Of a stretch of 64,000 nt of DNA, positions 43,680-53,659 are shown piece by piece (positions within the stretch are counted from its first letter, which is position 1; every line of letters begins with the position of its first letter). The notes under the pieces are model-generated. The model was not told where the DNA came from. It ran no database searches and saw only the letters and a program-made list of their open reading frames with translations. This DNA comes from CAYGZQ01 sp964354375 [NCBI: uncultured Planctomycetota bacterium] (lineage in GTDB: Bacteria > JAJVIF01 > JAPKYR01): contig CAYGZQ010000002.1 of assembly GCA_964354375.1 (NCBI GenBank), positions 41,464 through 105,463 of the forward strand, read 5' to 3'. The translations under genes and the position numbers were made by a program.

Positions 43680-46307
43680 TTGGAGACGTCAAGGCTTAGA
43701 GAGCTGTTCATCGACTTCTTCCGCTCGAAGGATCACCACATAGAGCCGTCGGCGAGCCTTGTTCCGCCCGCGGACGACCGCTCGCTTCTCCTCATAAACG
43801 CGGGGATGGCACCGTTGAAACAGTATTTTCTGGGTATGGCGAAACCGCCGTCCACGCGCATCGCGTCGTGCCAGAGATGCCTCCGCACGAACGATATCGA
43901 CGAGGTCGGCAGGACTCCCCGACATCTGACGCTCTTCGAGATGCTCGGCAATTTCTCGTTCGGCGATTATTTCAAGAAAGAGATCATCGTCTGGTCATGG
44001 GAATTCGTGCGCGACTGGCTGGACATCCCCGAGGACCGGATGAGGGTGAGCGTTCACGAGAAGGACGATGAGGCCTACGGAATCTGGGAGAAAGAGGTCG
44101 GCGTAAGACGAGACTGGATTTATCGACTCGGCGACAATGATAACTTCTGGTTCATGGCTGAGACCGGACCGTGCGGTCCGGACAGCGAGATTTTCTACGA
44201 TCTGGGCGAGGACCTGGGCGCTGACCTCACCCCCGAAACCGGCGGCGACAGATGGGTGGAAATCTGGAACCTCGTTTTCACGCAGTTCGACCGTCAGCCG
44301 GACGGGACTCTGATCCCGCTGCCCAAGAAAAACGTGGACACCGGCATGGGCCTCGAAAGAACCGCCATGGCGCTGCAGGGAAAGCAGTCGGTGTTCGAGG
44401 CCGACTGTTTCGCCCCGATTATCGGGACTTTCCGCAACGACACTCCCGCGGAGATCCTCGAAAGCCGAAGTTACATCAAGGCCGGAATCAACTCGCTCTA
44501 TGTCGTGGCGGATCATGTCCGCGCAGTGACGATGCTGATCGCGGACGGCGTGTATCCGGGCAACGAGGGTCGCGGGTATGTTCTGAGGCGATTATTGAGA
44601 CGCGCGCTGGTGCACTTGAGAAGACTCGGTCAGCCGGAGGGCGGGCTACTGAAGGCGTTTCCCATCGTGCTCGATCTTCTCGGCGAAACCTACCCTCTTC
44701 TTGTGGAGCGCCGGGAGCATATCGAGAAGCTGGTCACGGTCGAGGAGGACAATTTCCTGAAGACCCTGGGCGCAGGCGTGGCGCGACTCGAAAGCGCAAT
44801 AGAGAACCTGTCCCAAGCGAATGTGATCCCCGGCGAGATCGCGTTCGAGATGTTCGACACGTACGGTGTGCCGCTCGATGTGACGGTCGAGATGGCGCAG
44901 GCTCGCGGCATGAAGGTCGACGAAAGAGGCTATCAGGAAGCGCTGGATGGAGCGCGCAAACGCAGCCGGGTGGTTACCGAGGAACTCCTGGGCGCCGATC
45001 AGGATGCTCGCCATGCCGTTCAGACCACCGGCAAGACCGAGTTCACCGGCTACGGGGAGCTCGACGAAACCGCCACTTTGGTCGAGTACAATCCCGAGCA
45101 TGGTTTCGTTCTGCTCGACCGTACGCCTTTCTATGCGGAGAAGGGCGGACAGGTCGGGGACACGGGAAAGATCCGATTCAATGGCGGCGAGCTCACTGTG
45201 GTCGACACGCAGTATGTCGGGGATGTCGTGGTGCACAAAATCGATCCCTCCAAGACCGAGGGGGACCCGTCGGCGATCAAGCCGGGCGACCCGGTTGAGG
45301 CAATCGTGGATGGGAACCGCCGTCGCGCCATCCGTCGCGCTCATACGGCCACTCATCTCCTTCACGCGGCGCTGAGGCATGTTCTGGGCGAGCATGTACA
45401 TCAGGCCGGATCGGTTGTCGAGCCGGACCGCCTGAGGTTCGATTTCTCTCACTTCCAGCCGCTGACCAGGGAGGAGGTCCGAAAAATCGAGGACTGGGCG
45501 AACGAGAGAGTGTTTTCGGAAATCAGTGTTCATTGCAGGGAAGTGCCGTACGATGAGGCGGTGAAAGCGGGCGCGATGGCGCTGTTCGGCGAGAAGTACG
45601 GTGAGAGGGTGCGCATGGTCTGGGTGGGCGAGCATGAAGACATGCCTGTCAGGGGGAGATCGGAGACGATCGAGCTTTGCGGCGGAACGCACGTGGACAA
45701 TACGGGCGTTATCGGGATGATCAAGGTGATCGGCGAGGAGTCGGTGGCGAGCGGGGTAAGGCGTATCGAGGCGGTCACGGGTCGACGGGCGTACGAGCTT
45801 GCGCAGGGCGAAGATGCAACCCTTCGTGTAATCTCGGATGAGCTGCGAGTGCCGCTAACCTCTATCGAGCGCGGCGTCGCCAGGCTTGTCGAAAACATGA
45901 AGCGTCTGGACAAAGAAAAAAAGGACCTGGAGCAGAGACTGATAAACGGTCAGACGGGAAACGTCTCCGAGCAGGTCTCGATCGGATCGGCTACGGCGGT
46001 TATTTTTCCGGCCCAGACACTGGCACCCGACGCTGTGGGGAAAATGCTCGATCGGGCTGTCGAGAAGGAAGCGGTCGTGATCGCGTTCGCAGTCACTTCT
46101 TACGAGGACAAAGGCACGTTGCTGATAAGCTGCTCAAAAGCGGCGGTAAATGCGGGTTATCATGCGGGAAACCTTGTGAAGGCGGTGTCGGAGTCGATGG
46201 GCGGTCGAGGTGGCGGCAAGGCTTCATTTGCGCGCGGCGGTGTCGATGCATCAAAGTATGAAGAAGGCAAAGCGGCTTTCCTGAAGGCGCTAGACCTCAC
46301 CCCCTGA
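43680..46307 (+). CDS. alaS: Alanyl-tRNA synthetase
   Basis: About 875 residues. The start TTG at 43680 (LETSRLRELFIDFF) has AAGG at a fitting distance; another TTG lies 21 bases earlier. Aminoacylation domain with INAGMAPLKQYFLG, CQRCLRTNDIDEVGRTPRHLTLFEMLGNFSFGDYFK and GMGLERTAM; editing domain with HTATHLLHAALR and the CGGTHVDNT zinc motif; C-terminal C-Ala domain ending GGRGGGKASFARGG. The last residues, DLTP, and the stop codon lie in a dispersed palindromic repeat. Confidence 0.97.
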   Translation: METSRLRELFIDFFRSKDHHIEPSASLVPPADDRSLLLINAGMAPLKQYFLGMAKPPSTRIASCQRCLRTNDIDEVGRTPRHLTLFEMLGNFSFGDYFKKEIIVWSWEFVRDWLDIPEDRMRVSVHEKDDEAYGIWEKEVGVRRDWIYRLGDNDNFWFMAETGPCGPDSEIFYDLGEDLGADLTPETGGDRWVEIWNLVFTQFDRQPDGTLIPLPKKNVDTGMGLERTAMALQGKQSVFEADCFAPIIGTFRNDTPAEILESRSYIKAGINSLYVVADHVRAVTMLIADGVYPGNEGRGYVLRRLLRRALVHLRRLGQPEGGLLKAFPIVLDLLGETYPLLVERREHIEKLVTVEEDNFLKTLGAGVARLESAIENLSQANVIPGEIAFEMFDTYGVPLDVTVEMAQARGMKVDERGYQEALDGARKRSRVVTEELLGADQDARHAVQTTGKTEFTGYGELDETATLVEYNPEHGFVLLDRTPFYAEKGGQVGDTGKIRFNGGELTVVDTQYVGDVVVHKIDPSKTEGDPSAIKPGDPVEAIVDGNRRRAIRRAHTATHLLHAALRHVLGEHVHQAGSVVEPDRLRFDFSHFQPLTREEVRKIEDWANERVFSEISVHCREVPYDEAVKAGAMALFGEKYGERVRMVWVGEHEDMPVRGRSETIELCGGTHVDNTGVIGMIKVIGEESVASGVRRIEAVTGRRAYELAQGEDATLRVISDELRVPLTSIERGVARLVENMKRLDKEKKDLEQRLINGQTGNVSEQVSIGSATAVIFPAQTLAPDAVGKMLDRAVEKEAVVIAFAVTSYEDKGTLLISCSKAAVNAGYHAGNLVKAVSESMGGRGGGKASFARGGVDASKYEEGKAAFLKALDLTP

Positions 46308-46348
46308 CCCCCTCTCCGCAATTGCGGAGAGGGGGCTAGGGGGTGAGG
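46296..46348. repeat. CCTCACCCCCTGACCCCCTCTCC hairpin repeat
   Basis: A near-perfect palindrome around CCGCAATTGCGG, of the same family as 3988-4073 and 28351-28394. The TGA inside its left arm (46305-46307) is the alaS stop codon. It may also act as a transcription attenuator. Confidence 0.85.
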
Positions 46349-46435
46349 TGTTGATGGGATTATAATATCAGGAAGATTCGGTAACGGATGAATGCTGCCG
46401 TTCTGAACCCACGAACCAACGAGGCGGTCTGGCTA

Positions 46436-48232
46436 ATGGTGAAACCTGCAATGATGAATGGCAAACGAGGGGCCCGGGGGTTGATCCTCGGATTGATTGC
46501 GGCGCTCAGTTTCCTTGCGGTCGCTCAAGCCGCCGGGGCACAGCAGGTAAGGCAGTTCGCCCCGATCCCGCGAACCGATCTCTATGAGAGGGAGTTTATC
46601 AGCGATTTCTTCGATGCTCTCGGGTCGCGGCCGGAGGGTTTGTCGTGGGTGGAGGACAGCGCGACGGTGCGTGTTCTTGTCGATGGCGGCGTGCTCGCCG
46701 AGCGCGGAGATGTCGAAGGCGCTATAACGTCGTTCAGCGCCCTCCCCGAAAATATCTCGTCCGCGTTCCCGTTTCTCGCGACGATGAAGGAAGACCTGCA
46801 CGTTCCGGTTGTCCTCGAGCCCTGGTATCGGCAGGACGAAGCACGGGAGATGCTCTTCACTTTCTACGAGGACGTGTGGCTGCCTCATCCGGAATATCGC
46901 GACGATTACCTGAGTTTCAAGGAAGACACCATGGGTCGGGCGAGCAGGCTCAGTGAGACCACGCCGGCGGTCTGGATAATGGGTCATCTCGCCGACTACG
47001 GATTCATCGCCGACAGGCAGCTCACCGAAGATGATCCCTATCTCTTCCTCTGGGACCTTCTCACCGGAGTGTCCTTCTACGCTCAGCGCGCGACTTTCTA
47101 TGGGCTTCAGTGGGACAAGTACGACGAGAACAAATACAAGATAGCGGTGGTCGCGAGGGTCGGACAGCTGATTCACGGGGCGCATGACGAAGCGGCCCGG
47201 CTCGAAATGGGTCGGGGCTTCTGGGGAGACCTGATAAGCAGCCACAAGCCCTTCGAGACGCAGACCCGTGGAGTTGAGAGCACGGGCGAGGTTCGTCCGC
47301 CCGCGGAGACGGGCCCGACATCCCAGACCGGCACCGCCGGGACAGTGGTTCCTCCCATAGAGAGAACAGCGGAGGAAGTCGACTACGCCGACCTCTTCAA
47401 GGCGCCCGGGGAGTTGGTTCAGCCTGCCGGCGAACGAGCGGCGAGGATCAAATCGCTGGTCGACGAACTGGAGCGGAAAGTCCAGGCGGCCGAGACCGCT
47501 GCGCAGACCCCGTCCGGTGAGGAGACCGCTCCTCCTGAGGTGCGCGTGACGCCGCCTGTAGAGCAGCCACCGACCGAACAACCACCAGCTGAGCAGCCTC
47601 CAACCGAGCAACCACCGACCGAGCAGCCTCCGGACGAGTTCCAGTATGAGCCGGTGCCTGAGCAGGTTCCCTCGGAAGCGGCGCAGGAAGGCCAGGCGCC
47701 GACCGAACTGACACCCTATGCTGCGGCGAGGCTGACCGAGATCGCCGACAAGCTTGCAGTCGATATCGGGGCGCTTGCCGGTGAGCTGGGTCGGGAGACG
47801 ATTGATCTTGTTGTGATCTACAACGACGTGAATGTATCGGAGGAGACGGTCGGCGCCGCCGAGGAGCGGTATGTTGCGAAGCGCGAGGAATTTCTGGCCG
47901 GACTCGCTCTTTGGGATCGGTTCAACATGGAGATCTACTCGCCGCTCACGCTGAAGGACTTCAACGACCTCATAATGGCCGATCTCAGGGCGCCGTACGA
48001 GGAACTGAAGACAAAGCCGACCCAGTGGGAGGGCTACAAGGCGTTCGAGTCTCATTTCGAGGAAGCCCTGGGTCAGATCGAGCACGGCACACGCAACCGT
48101 CGCGACCAGGCGGATGTCCAGGCTGCGGAAGCTGCGGCGCTGACGGCGTTCCTGGGCGACTACCAGGACCTCGTCGAGGAAATCGAAGACCTTCTCTCCG
48201 GAGCGGTCACATCGGCTCCGGTGGGACAATAG
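46436..48232 (+). CDS. Secreted protein with Pro/Glu/Gln-rich linker, unknown function
   Basis: About 598 residues if started at the ATG at 46436; ATGs at 46388, 46451 and 46454 are alternatives. A Sec signal peptide (GLILGLIAALSFLAVAQAAGAQQ) precedes a helical domain rich in Trp and Tyr (about 40-270), with conserved-looking VWIMGHLADYGFIADRQL and DLLTGVSFYAQRATFYGLQWDKY. Next comes a low-complexity linker with repeated EQPPTEQPPAEQPP (about 375-400), and then a C-terminal helical, probably coiled-coil region. A TATAAT lies at 46361-46366. No family recognised. Confidence 0.6.
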   Translation: MVKPAMMNGKRGARGLILGLIAALSFLAVAQAAGAQQVRQFAPIPRTDLYEREFISDFFDALGSRPEGLSWVEDSATVRVLVDGGVLAERGDVEGAITSFSALPENISSAFPFLATMKEDLHVPVVLEPWYRQDEAREMLFTFYEDVWLPHPEYRDDYLSFKEDTMGRASRLSETTPAVWIMGHLADYGFIADRQLTEDDPYLFLWDLLTGVSFYAQRATFYGLQWDKYDENKYKIAVVARVGQLIHGAHDEAARLEMGRGFWGDLISSHKPFETQTRGVESTGEVRPPAETGPTSQTGTAGTVVPPIERTAEEVDYADLFKAPGELVQPAGERAARIKSLVDELERKVQAAETAAQTPSGEETAPPEVRVTPPVEQPPTEQPPAEQPPTEQPPTEQPPDEFQYEPVPEQVPSEAAQEGQAPTELTPYAAARLTEIADKLAVDIGALAGELGRETIDLVVIYNDVNVSEETVGAAEERYVAKREEFLAGLALWDRFNMEIYSPLTLKDFNDLIMADLRAPYEELKTKPTQWEGYKAFESHFEEALGQIEHGTRNRRDQADVQAAEAAALTAFLGDYQDLVEEIEDLLSGAVTSAPVGQ

Positions 48233-48294
48233 CCGCCATAATCGATTCCGGTCATTTTCTATCGTTACATCCCGTGAATCCTGGATGACAAGCC

Positions 48295-49134
48295 ATGCGC
48301 GTCGCCTTCGTACAGACATCGCCCCGGCTGGGTCTCACCTCCCTGAATCTTCGGGAGGCTTTCTCACTTGTCGAGAAAGTGCGCGACGCCGATCTGATCG
48401 TTCTCCCCGAGCTTTTCCATTCGGGGTACGCGGTGAGGGATCGCGGGGAGTCCGAGGCTCTCTCGGTATCGCCGGACGAATTGAGCGATCCGCTGCAGAT
48501 GTGCGTGGACGCGTGCCGGGGTTTCAACACGGCCATTGTCGGCGGATTTCTCGAGCGCGACGATTCGGGCAGACTCTACAATTCGGCATGGCTTGTGGGT
48601 CCGGACGGAGTTTCGGCAACATATCGGAAGGTCCATCTTTTCAACCATGAGAAGGACATTTTCGAGCCTGGAGACGCCGAGGCCCCGCCGCCAGTAGCCA
48701 GGGTCGGGGGAGCGGGCGGCGGAAGGGTCGGGATGCAGATTTGTTTCGACTGGATTTTTCCCGAAGGCTGGGGCAGGATTGCATGGGGCGAGGGCGATGG
48801 AAGCGGCGCGCAGATCATCGCGCATCCCGTGAATCTGGTGATACCCGATGCCTGTCCGCTTGCAATTCGGACGCGGGCAATGGAAAATCGTGTTTTCATC
48901 GTCACGGCGGGACGAGTGGGTACCGATCCCGGTCCCGAGGGCGTCATCGAGTTCAGGGGGGGAAGCCGGATAGTCGCGCCGGACGGCTCGATACTGGCGG
49001 CGGGTTCCGACTATCGTCCCGGGTGCGACATGGCGACAATCGATCCCGCCTGGGCGGACGACAAATACGTCACTCCCCGAAACCATGTCCTGAAAGAGCG
49101 TTTCGGCGTGACCGATGGCATTGAGCCATCCTAG
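48295..49134 (+). CDS. Carbon-nitrogen hydrolase (nitrilase superfamily)
   Basis: 279 residues. The Glu-Lys-Cys triad is visible: LPELFHSG (about 43), YRKVHLFNHEK (about 107) and GMQICFDWIFPE (about 146). Family members hydrolyse C-N bonds in amides such as omega-amides, N-carbamoyl compounds or deaminated glutathione. YRKVHLFNHEKDIFEPG resembles the amidase branch; the exact substrate cannot be read from sequence. It is followed 14 bases later by the DinG-like gene. Confidence 0.88.
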   Translation: MRVAFVQTSPRLGLTSLNLREAFSLVEKVRDADLIVLPELFHSGYAVRDRGESEALSVSPDELSDPLQMCVDACRGFNTAIVGGFLERDDSGRLYNSAWLVGPDGVSATYRKVHLFNHEKDIFEPGDAEAPPPVARVGGAGGGRVGMQICFDWIFPEGWGRIAWGEGDGSGAQIIAHPVNLVIPDACPLAIRTRAMENRVFIVTAGRVGTDPGPEGVIEFRGGSRIVAPDGSILAAGSDYRPGCDMATIDPAWADDKYVTPRNHVLKERFGVTDGIEPS

Positions 49135-49148
49135 AAAGCTGTTTCCTG

Positions 49149-51926
49149 ATGAGCGAGAATCAAGACACGAGCGGGACGCCCGGGGGAGGTCCCCCAGAGG
49201 CAGTTCGCAAGATCCCCGATTTCACGCTATTCGTGGCAATCGATCTTGAGACTACGGGCCTGGACCCCGGCGAGGGCGAGATAATCGAGCTGGGGGCGGT
49301 TCGATTCGTCGACGGGAAAGAGTCGGATGCATTTCGCTCGCTTGTTAAACCGCAGGCGGGTTTCCCGGAGCGCAACCGCCGTCTCACCGGCATCGATCCC
49401 GCCGACCTCAGGGAGGCGCGTTCTCCAAAGGCCGCGCTGGAGGAATTCAAAGCTTTTCTGCGGGACGATCTTCTCGTGTCGCACAATGCGCCGTTCGACC
49501 TGAGTTTCCTTGCGACCCATCTCGGGAGGCACGGAATCGGACCGATCGAGAACCCGGCTCTATGCACACTTCATCTCGCGGCTTTCATGAATCCCGAGGC
49601 CGAGACGCTGCAGCTCGGCACGCTTGCGAAAAACCTCGGCGTGACGGTTATCGATCCTCATCGGGCCATGCAGGACGCCCGCATGGCGGGACGTGTGTTT
49701 CTCAGGCTGAAGGACGAGCTGGCGCGCTGGCCAGGCGTTTTCATTCGCCATCTCGCGGAATACCGGGGAAAGAGCATTGATCCTCTCTTTGACCTTCTGG
49801 ACTCGCTTGCAGGCGAAGGATCGCCGGAAGGCAATGCGTGGCGTCTGAGCGATGCGGTCCTGGGCCATCTGGCTGATCCCGAAATCCCCAGCGCACTTCC
49901 CCCGCTGCGAGTTCTCGCAGAGACTGAGGAGAGAAGAGAGACCGACGATCCGGCTCTCGCGGCCGAGGTCGCCCAAGCGTTTGGTCGTGGCGTGTTGACG
50001 CTTCTCGAGGACGCCCGTCCCGGCGCACCGCCGGTTTCCAGCTCGGTCCCTCCGAATGCGGCTGACATCCCGCGCTTTGTCGTGGGGATTCCCGATGAGA
50101 GCGCGCTTTCGACACTGCTGGGCTGGGACGACGGGGCCGACGGGGCCGATGATCCGAGTGGGCGATTCTACCTGGGATTGCGCAGCGAATACATATGCCT
50201 GAGGCGAGCGTTTGCCCCGGACGGACGTCCAGCCGGATGGCGCGAGCTGAGCCCGTACGAGCGTATCGTGCTCGCAAGATGGCTCGCGGGCACGCGTACC
50301 GGCCGGTTCGCGCGCGTGAACTGGTGGCTTCTCAACAACTACTCAGGTCTGAAAGGGCACCTCAACGCCCTGAGCGGCACCGAGGTCGAGTGCGTGGGTC
50401 CGGATGCTCCGCACGACGGGCCGTGCTTTGCGGAGAGGGCTCGGGAAATCGCTCGGTCGTCCGCCGGAGTGATTGTCCAGCAGAGGCATCTCTGCGCAAG
50501 GCCTCCAAGCTCACCGTCGTCCGAGCGGCTGCTCGACCCGTTCGATGCGTGCGTGATCGAGGGCGCGTCCCGGCTTGTGCACTCGGCGCGCGCAACCGAA
50601 AGCCGCGTGCTGGAGCTCGACTCGATCAAGCGACGGCTCACGCAGCTTAGCGAGTTCGCCGAGGGCGACGATACAGGCTTTGCGGATGCCTTGAACTCCG
50701 CCCTGTCCTCGATGAAAGACCTGCTGGAAGCGTGCAGGCGAACCATAGGTGCATTCCGCGACGCACGGTCGCGCGACAATCTCGGACCCATCACCGTGGA
50801 CGACGAATCATGGACCACCGACATCTTCAGCGAGCTTTCCGGCACCCTCCAGGTCGCTCAAGAGTCGCTTTACAAGGCCTCCGAAAGGATCGGCGAGATT
50901 CCCGCGTTAACTGAAGATGCGGCGGCGGTCGGCGTGATGCTGTCCAGGATCGCGGAGACGCTGAGGATGTTCAGAGAGGCGCAGGCTGTGTGGGCACTAT
51001 CGCTGGAGGGTGCGCCCGCGCGAAATCCGAAGCGGATCACATTGCGACTGGAGCCTGTCGATGTCAGCGACGTAATCCGAAGGATCACGTCCGAAGCGAA
51101 GCTGGGCGTCATCGCGTCCGACCGGCAGTTGCGATACGCCGACTCGTTCGACCATCTTCGCTCGATGTGGGGATTGCAGGCCGATGTCGCGGTCACCGAG
51201 CGAGTTCTGACGGACCCGTCGCACATACCGCCCCCTCTGTTCCTGCCCGAGGATATCAACGCCCCGGCGGCGAGGTCGGGTCGGCGGTATCACTGGGAGA
51301 AGTACATGGAGCGCACCGCCAACCTCCTCAGGATGGTTGCCGATACGCTGGGGGGCAGGACCGTCGCAGCGTTCAGCGCGCACCACGAGCTGAGAAGGGT
51401 CCGCGAGCTTCTGGAACAGAACCCGCCAAGAGAGGCGATCGTTCTCGCGCAGTACATGGACGGCACGAAAAGCGCTCTCATCCGAGAATACCTCGCCAAT
51501 CCAGCGACGCTGCTGCTGGGTGGAAGGAGTTTCCTTGACGGAGTCGATTTGCGTCCAGCCGGATTCACCGCGCTGATCCTGGTGAAGCTTCCGTTCGTGT
51601 CGCCGGAGGAGCCGCTGCATCGAGCGGCCCTGCGGCTGCAAGAGGCCCAGGGTCTGGACGGCATGACGTCCTATCTTGTTCCCCTTGCCGCCGAGACCTC
51701 CAACAGGTGGATCGACAGCCTCATCAGCGGACCGATAACCTCTCCTGCGAACGCCGACAGCGACGCGTCCGCGGCGGAACCCGCAGGGGCAGTGATTCTT
51801 CTCGACCCCCGCGCCGTGCAAAACGAATGGGGAGACGAGCTGGTCTCGTCGCTCAATGCCCGCCCGGCGTACAGGCTTTCATTCCGCGAAATGCTCGCCA
51901 GGCTCAGCGAAATGGTCAGGGGATGA
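49149..51926 (+). CDS. DinG-like protein: DEDDh exonuclease with degenerate helicase domain
   Basis: 925 residues. Residues about 25-190 are a DnaQ-type exonuclease with all DEDDh residues in place: AIDLETTG, HNAPFDLSFL and HRAMQDAR. The rest aligns with the XPD/DinG helicase part of B. subtilis-type DinG: YICLRR, ERIVLARWLAGT.TG, FVSPEEPLHRAA and GGRSFLDGVDL are recognisable. I find no Walker A (G.GK[ST]). The Walker B box, normally V-I-D-E-A-H, reads VIEGAS (about 468-473), and the QGxGRLIR motif VI is lost. It therefore probably keeps nuclease but not ATP-driven helicase activity. Confidence 0.8.
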   Translation: MSENQDTSGTPGGGPPEAVRKIPDFTLFVAIDLETTGLDPGEGEIIELGAVRFVDGKESDAFRSLVKPQAGFPERNRRLTGIDPADLREARSPKAALEEFKAFLRDDLLVSHNAPFDLSFLATHLGRHGIGPIENPALCTLHLAAFMNPEAETLQLGTLAKNLGVTVIDPHRAMQDARMAGRVFLRLKDELARWPGVFIRHLAEYRGKSIDPLFDLLDSLAGEGSPEGNAWRLSDAVLGHLADPEIPSALPPLRVLAETEERRETDDPALAAEVAQAFGRGVLTLLEDARPGAPPVSSSVPPNAADIPRFVVGIPDESALSTLLGWDDGADGADDPSGRFYLGLRSEYICLRRAFAPDGRPAGWRELSPYERIVLARWLAGTRTGRFARVNWWLLNNYSGLKGHLNALSGTEVECVGPDAPHDGPCFAERAREIARSSAGVIVQQRHLCARPPSSPSSERLLDPFDACVIEGASRLVHSARATESRVLELDSIKRRLTQLSEFAEGDDTGFADALNSALSSMKDLLEACRRTIGAFRDARSRDNLGPITVDDESWTTDIFSELSGTLQVAQESLYKASERIGEIPALTEDAAAVGVMLSRIAETLRMFREAQAVWALSLEGAPARNPKRITLRLEPVDVSDVIRRITSEAKLGVIASDRQLRYADSFDHLRSMWGLQADVAVTERVLTDPSHIPPPLFLPEDINAPAARSGRRYHWEKYMERTANLLRMVADTLGGRTVAAFSAHHELRRVRELLEQNPPREAIVLAQYMDGTKSALIREYLANPATLLLGGRSFLDGVDLRPAGFTALILVKLPFVSPEEPLHRAALRLQEAQGLDGMTSYLVPLAAETSNRWIDSLISGPITSPANADSDASAAEPAGAVILLDPRAVQNEWGDELVSSLNARPAYRLSFREMLARLSEMVRG

Positions 51927-53616
51927 AAACGATCAGCCTTTCGTCCTGGTAGGCTACCTTGTACCCCGCGATGTCCCGGAAGAACTCGAGCGGCGGCACC
52001 TCCCAGTCGCCCACATCGAAGTGCTCGCCGAGCGACGTCTTAGCGGCCCACGGATGATACAGCACCATGTCGATCCCCAGGTCCTTCACAATCCGGGGAT
52101 TCCAGTTGAAATCAAGAAAGAATTCCATCGCGCCGGGCGGAGGATAGGAGAGCTCTCCATCCATTGTGGGAATTTGATGGATCGTCTGCTGCAGGAGGAA
52201 GTGTCTTCGCTGGGGAAGCAGCGGATAATTGATAATCAGATCGGGGGGATTGGGGTCGCCGGTCGCGTCGGAGTAGATCTCTGCCAGGTTTTTCAGTGCG
52301 GGATGACGATACTCATTTCCCGAGATCGGAATCGGCGCGACCGTTGTTTCCAGCACGATCAAAACCGGCAACAGCCACAGGAGGATCGCACGTCGCCATC
52401 CGGTCCGCCACACCGGCCCGAGTCCCGCGACCCATCCGGCCGCCCCGATTCCCAACGCCAGTGTAAACGGCCCGACAAACCTCGCCGGCACTCTGACCAG
52501 GTTCAGACCCGGGATCTCCGACCACAGTCTGAACGGTCCCCAAATCGGAACTGAGTGCCCGAACAACGGGATTTTCGGCTGCAAACTCAGGATCGTCAGG
52601 GTGGGTCCGAGCGCGAGAATGAAGAGGATCAATCCGAGCCAGCACCATGCGCGGGTCGTGGGATTGCGCCGGAACCACGAGAGGAACCCAAGCACGATCG
52701 CGATCATTCCAAGCGACGCCACTCCCTCCGTCGCGTTGCCCGGGATGGTCGCAGCCAGCGGTTTCGAGAGCGCTCCAAGGAATGGATGGTCCGGCGGTGG
52801 AAGAACGGCCCATGTGGGATCGAGAACATACATCTTGCCCATCTCCACCTGCCACGCGGTCCCCAGGATACGCGATTCGTCCCAGGCCGCGATAATAAGC
52901 GGGCTCAGAATCAGAGTCGCCGCCAGCCAGGGCAGAATCGCCCTCGTCCAGCGCTGCATGCCGCCGAGGTGGTCTCTCAGGCCAAATTGTCCAATCAACA
53001 TCAGGCCAAAGAACACGACTGCAGAGAACGCCAGTTGGTACCAGTGCGACAGAGCGGCGGCAAGGAGCATCAGAATCGACAGGACGCCGTCCCGCCATCC
53101 GCCGTCGCGCGTGAACTTGAGCAGGTAATAGACGCTGAGCGGGAGCCATCCGCTCGATACCGTGCCGAGCTGCGAGAGGTGCATTGCGTGATACACGCTG
53201 AAACCATAGATAACGCCTGCGATCACACTCGCGGGACGGTTCCCGGTCAGGTACCAGGCGAGTATGTATGCTCCCCACGCTCCCAGAACATAATGGAAGA
53301 TTATGAGCAGATTGTATGACGCGAAATCCCCGACAAACGGAATCAACAGCTCCTGGATGAACGAGTTGAGCGGGCTCAGGTCATGGAGGATGAGCGATGT
53401 ACCTACGGGAGCGTACTGGCAGGGGGTCCACCAGACCGACAGATTGGGATCCGCGAGCGCTTTCCGGAACCACCATCCGTTCCAGATGAACTGGAACGCA
53501 TCGCCGCCGTACGGAATCCCCTGATTGAACCTGAGCGCGAGCGGCCACGTGACCGCGATCGCGGCGACGACGAAGGACAGAAGGACGCAAAGGTGCGATC
53601 TATTGTGGGGGTTCAT
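51916..53616 (-). CDS. Polytopic membrane protein, GT-C glycosyltransferase-like
   Basis: 566 residues with about eleven hydrophobic segments and a short C-terminal periplasmic part. The first loop (FNQGIPYGGDAFQFIWNGWWF) has an acidic residue after TM1, as GT-C glycosyltransferases that use polyprenyl-linked sugars do. Family-specific motifs were not recognised, so a role in glycan transfer is an inference from topology. It converges with the DinG-like gene (10-base overlap) and lies beside a polysaccharide deacetylase. Confidence 0.6.
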   Translation of the reverse strand: MNPHNRSHLCVLLSFVVAAIAVTWPLALRFNQGIPYGGDAFQFIWNGWWFRKALADPNLSVWWTPCQYAPVGTSLILHDLSPLNSFIQELLIPFVGDFASYNLLIIFHYVLGAWGAYILAWYLTGNRPASVIAGVIYGFSVYHAMHLSQLGTVSSGWLPLSVYYLLKFTRDGGWRDGVLSILMLLAAALSHWYQLAFSAVVFFGLMLIGQFGLRDHLGGMQRWTRAILPWLAATLILSPLIIAAWDESRILGTAWQVEMGKMYVLDPTWAVLPPPDHPFLGALSKPLAATIPGNATEGVASLGMIAIVLGFLSWFRRNPTTRAWCWLGLILFILALGPTLTILSLQPKIPLFGHSVPIWGPFRLWSEIPGLNLVRVPARFVGPFTLALGIGAAGWVAGLGPVWRTGWRRAILLWLLPVLIVLETTVAPIPISGNEYRHPALKNLAEIYSDATGDPNPPDLIINYPLLPQRRHFLLQQTIHQIPTMDGELSYPPPGAMEFFLDFNWNPRIVKDLGIDMVLYHPWAAKTSLGEHFDVGDWEVPPLEFFRDIAGYKVAYQDERLIVFIP

Positions 53617-53659
53617 GAATCCAAGCCGGGGAGATTATAGCATTCGTCGCGCGGGGAAT

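Noticed and set aside
46433-48319. A 628-codon open frame on the minus strand across the secreted protein gene
   Set aside because: It is antisense to a gene with a clear signal peptide and a Pro-rich linker; its own translation is Arg/Leu-rich with no family motif, as expected from GC-rich shadow frames.
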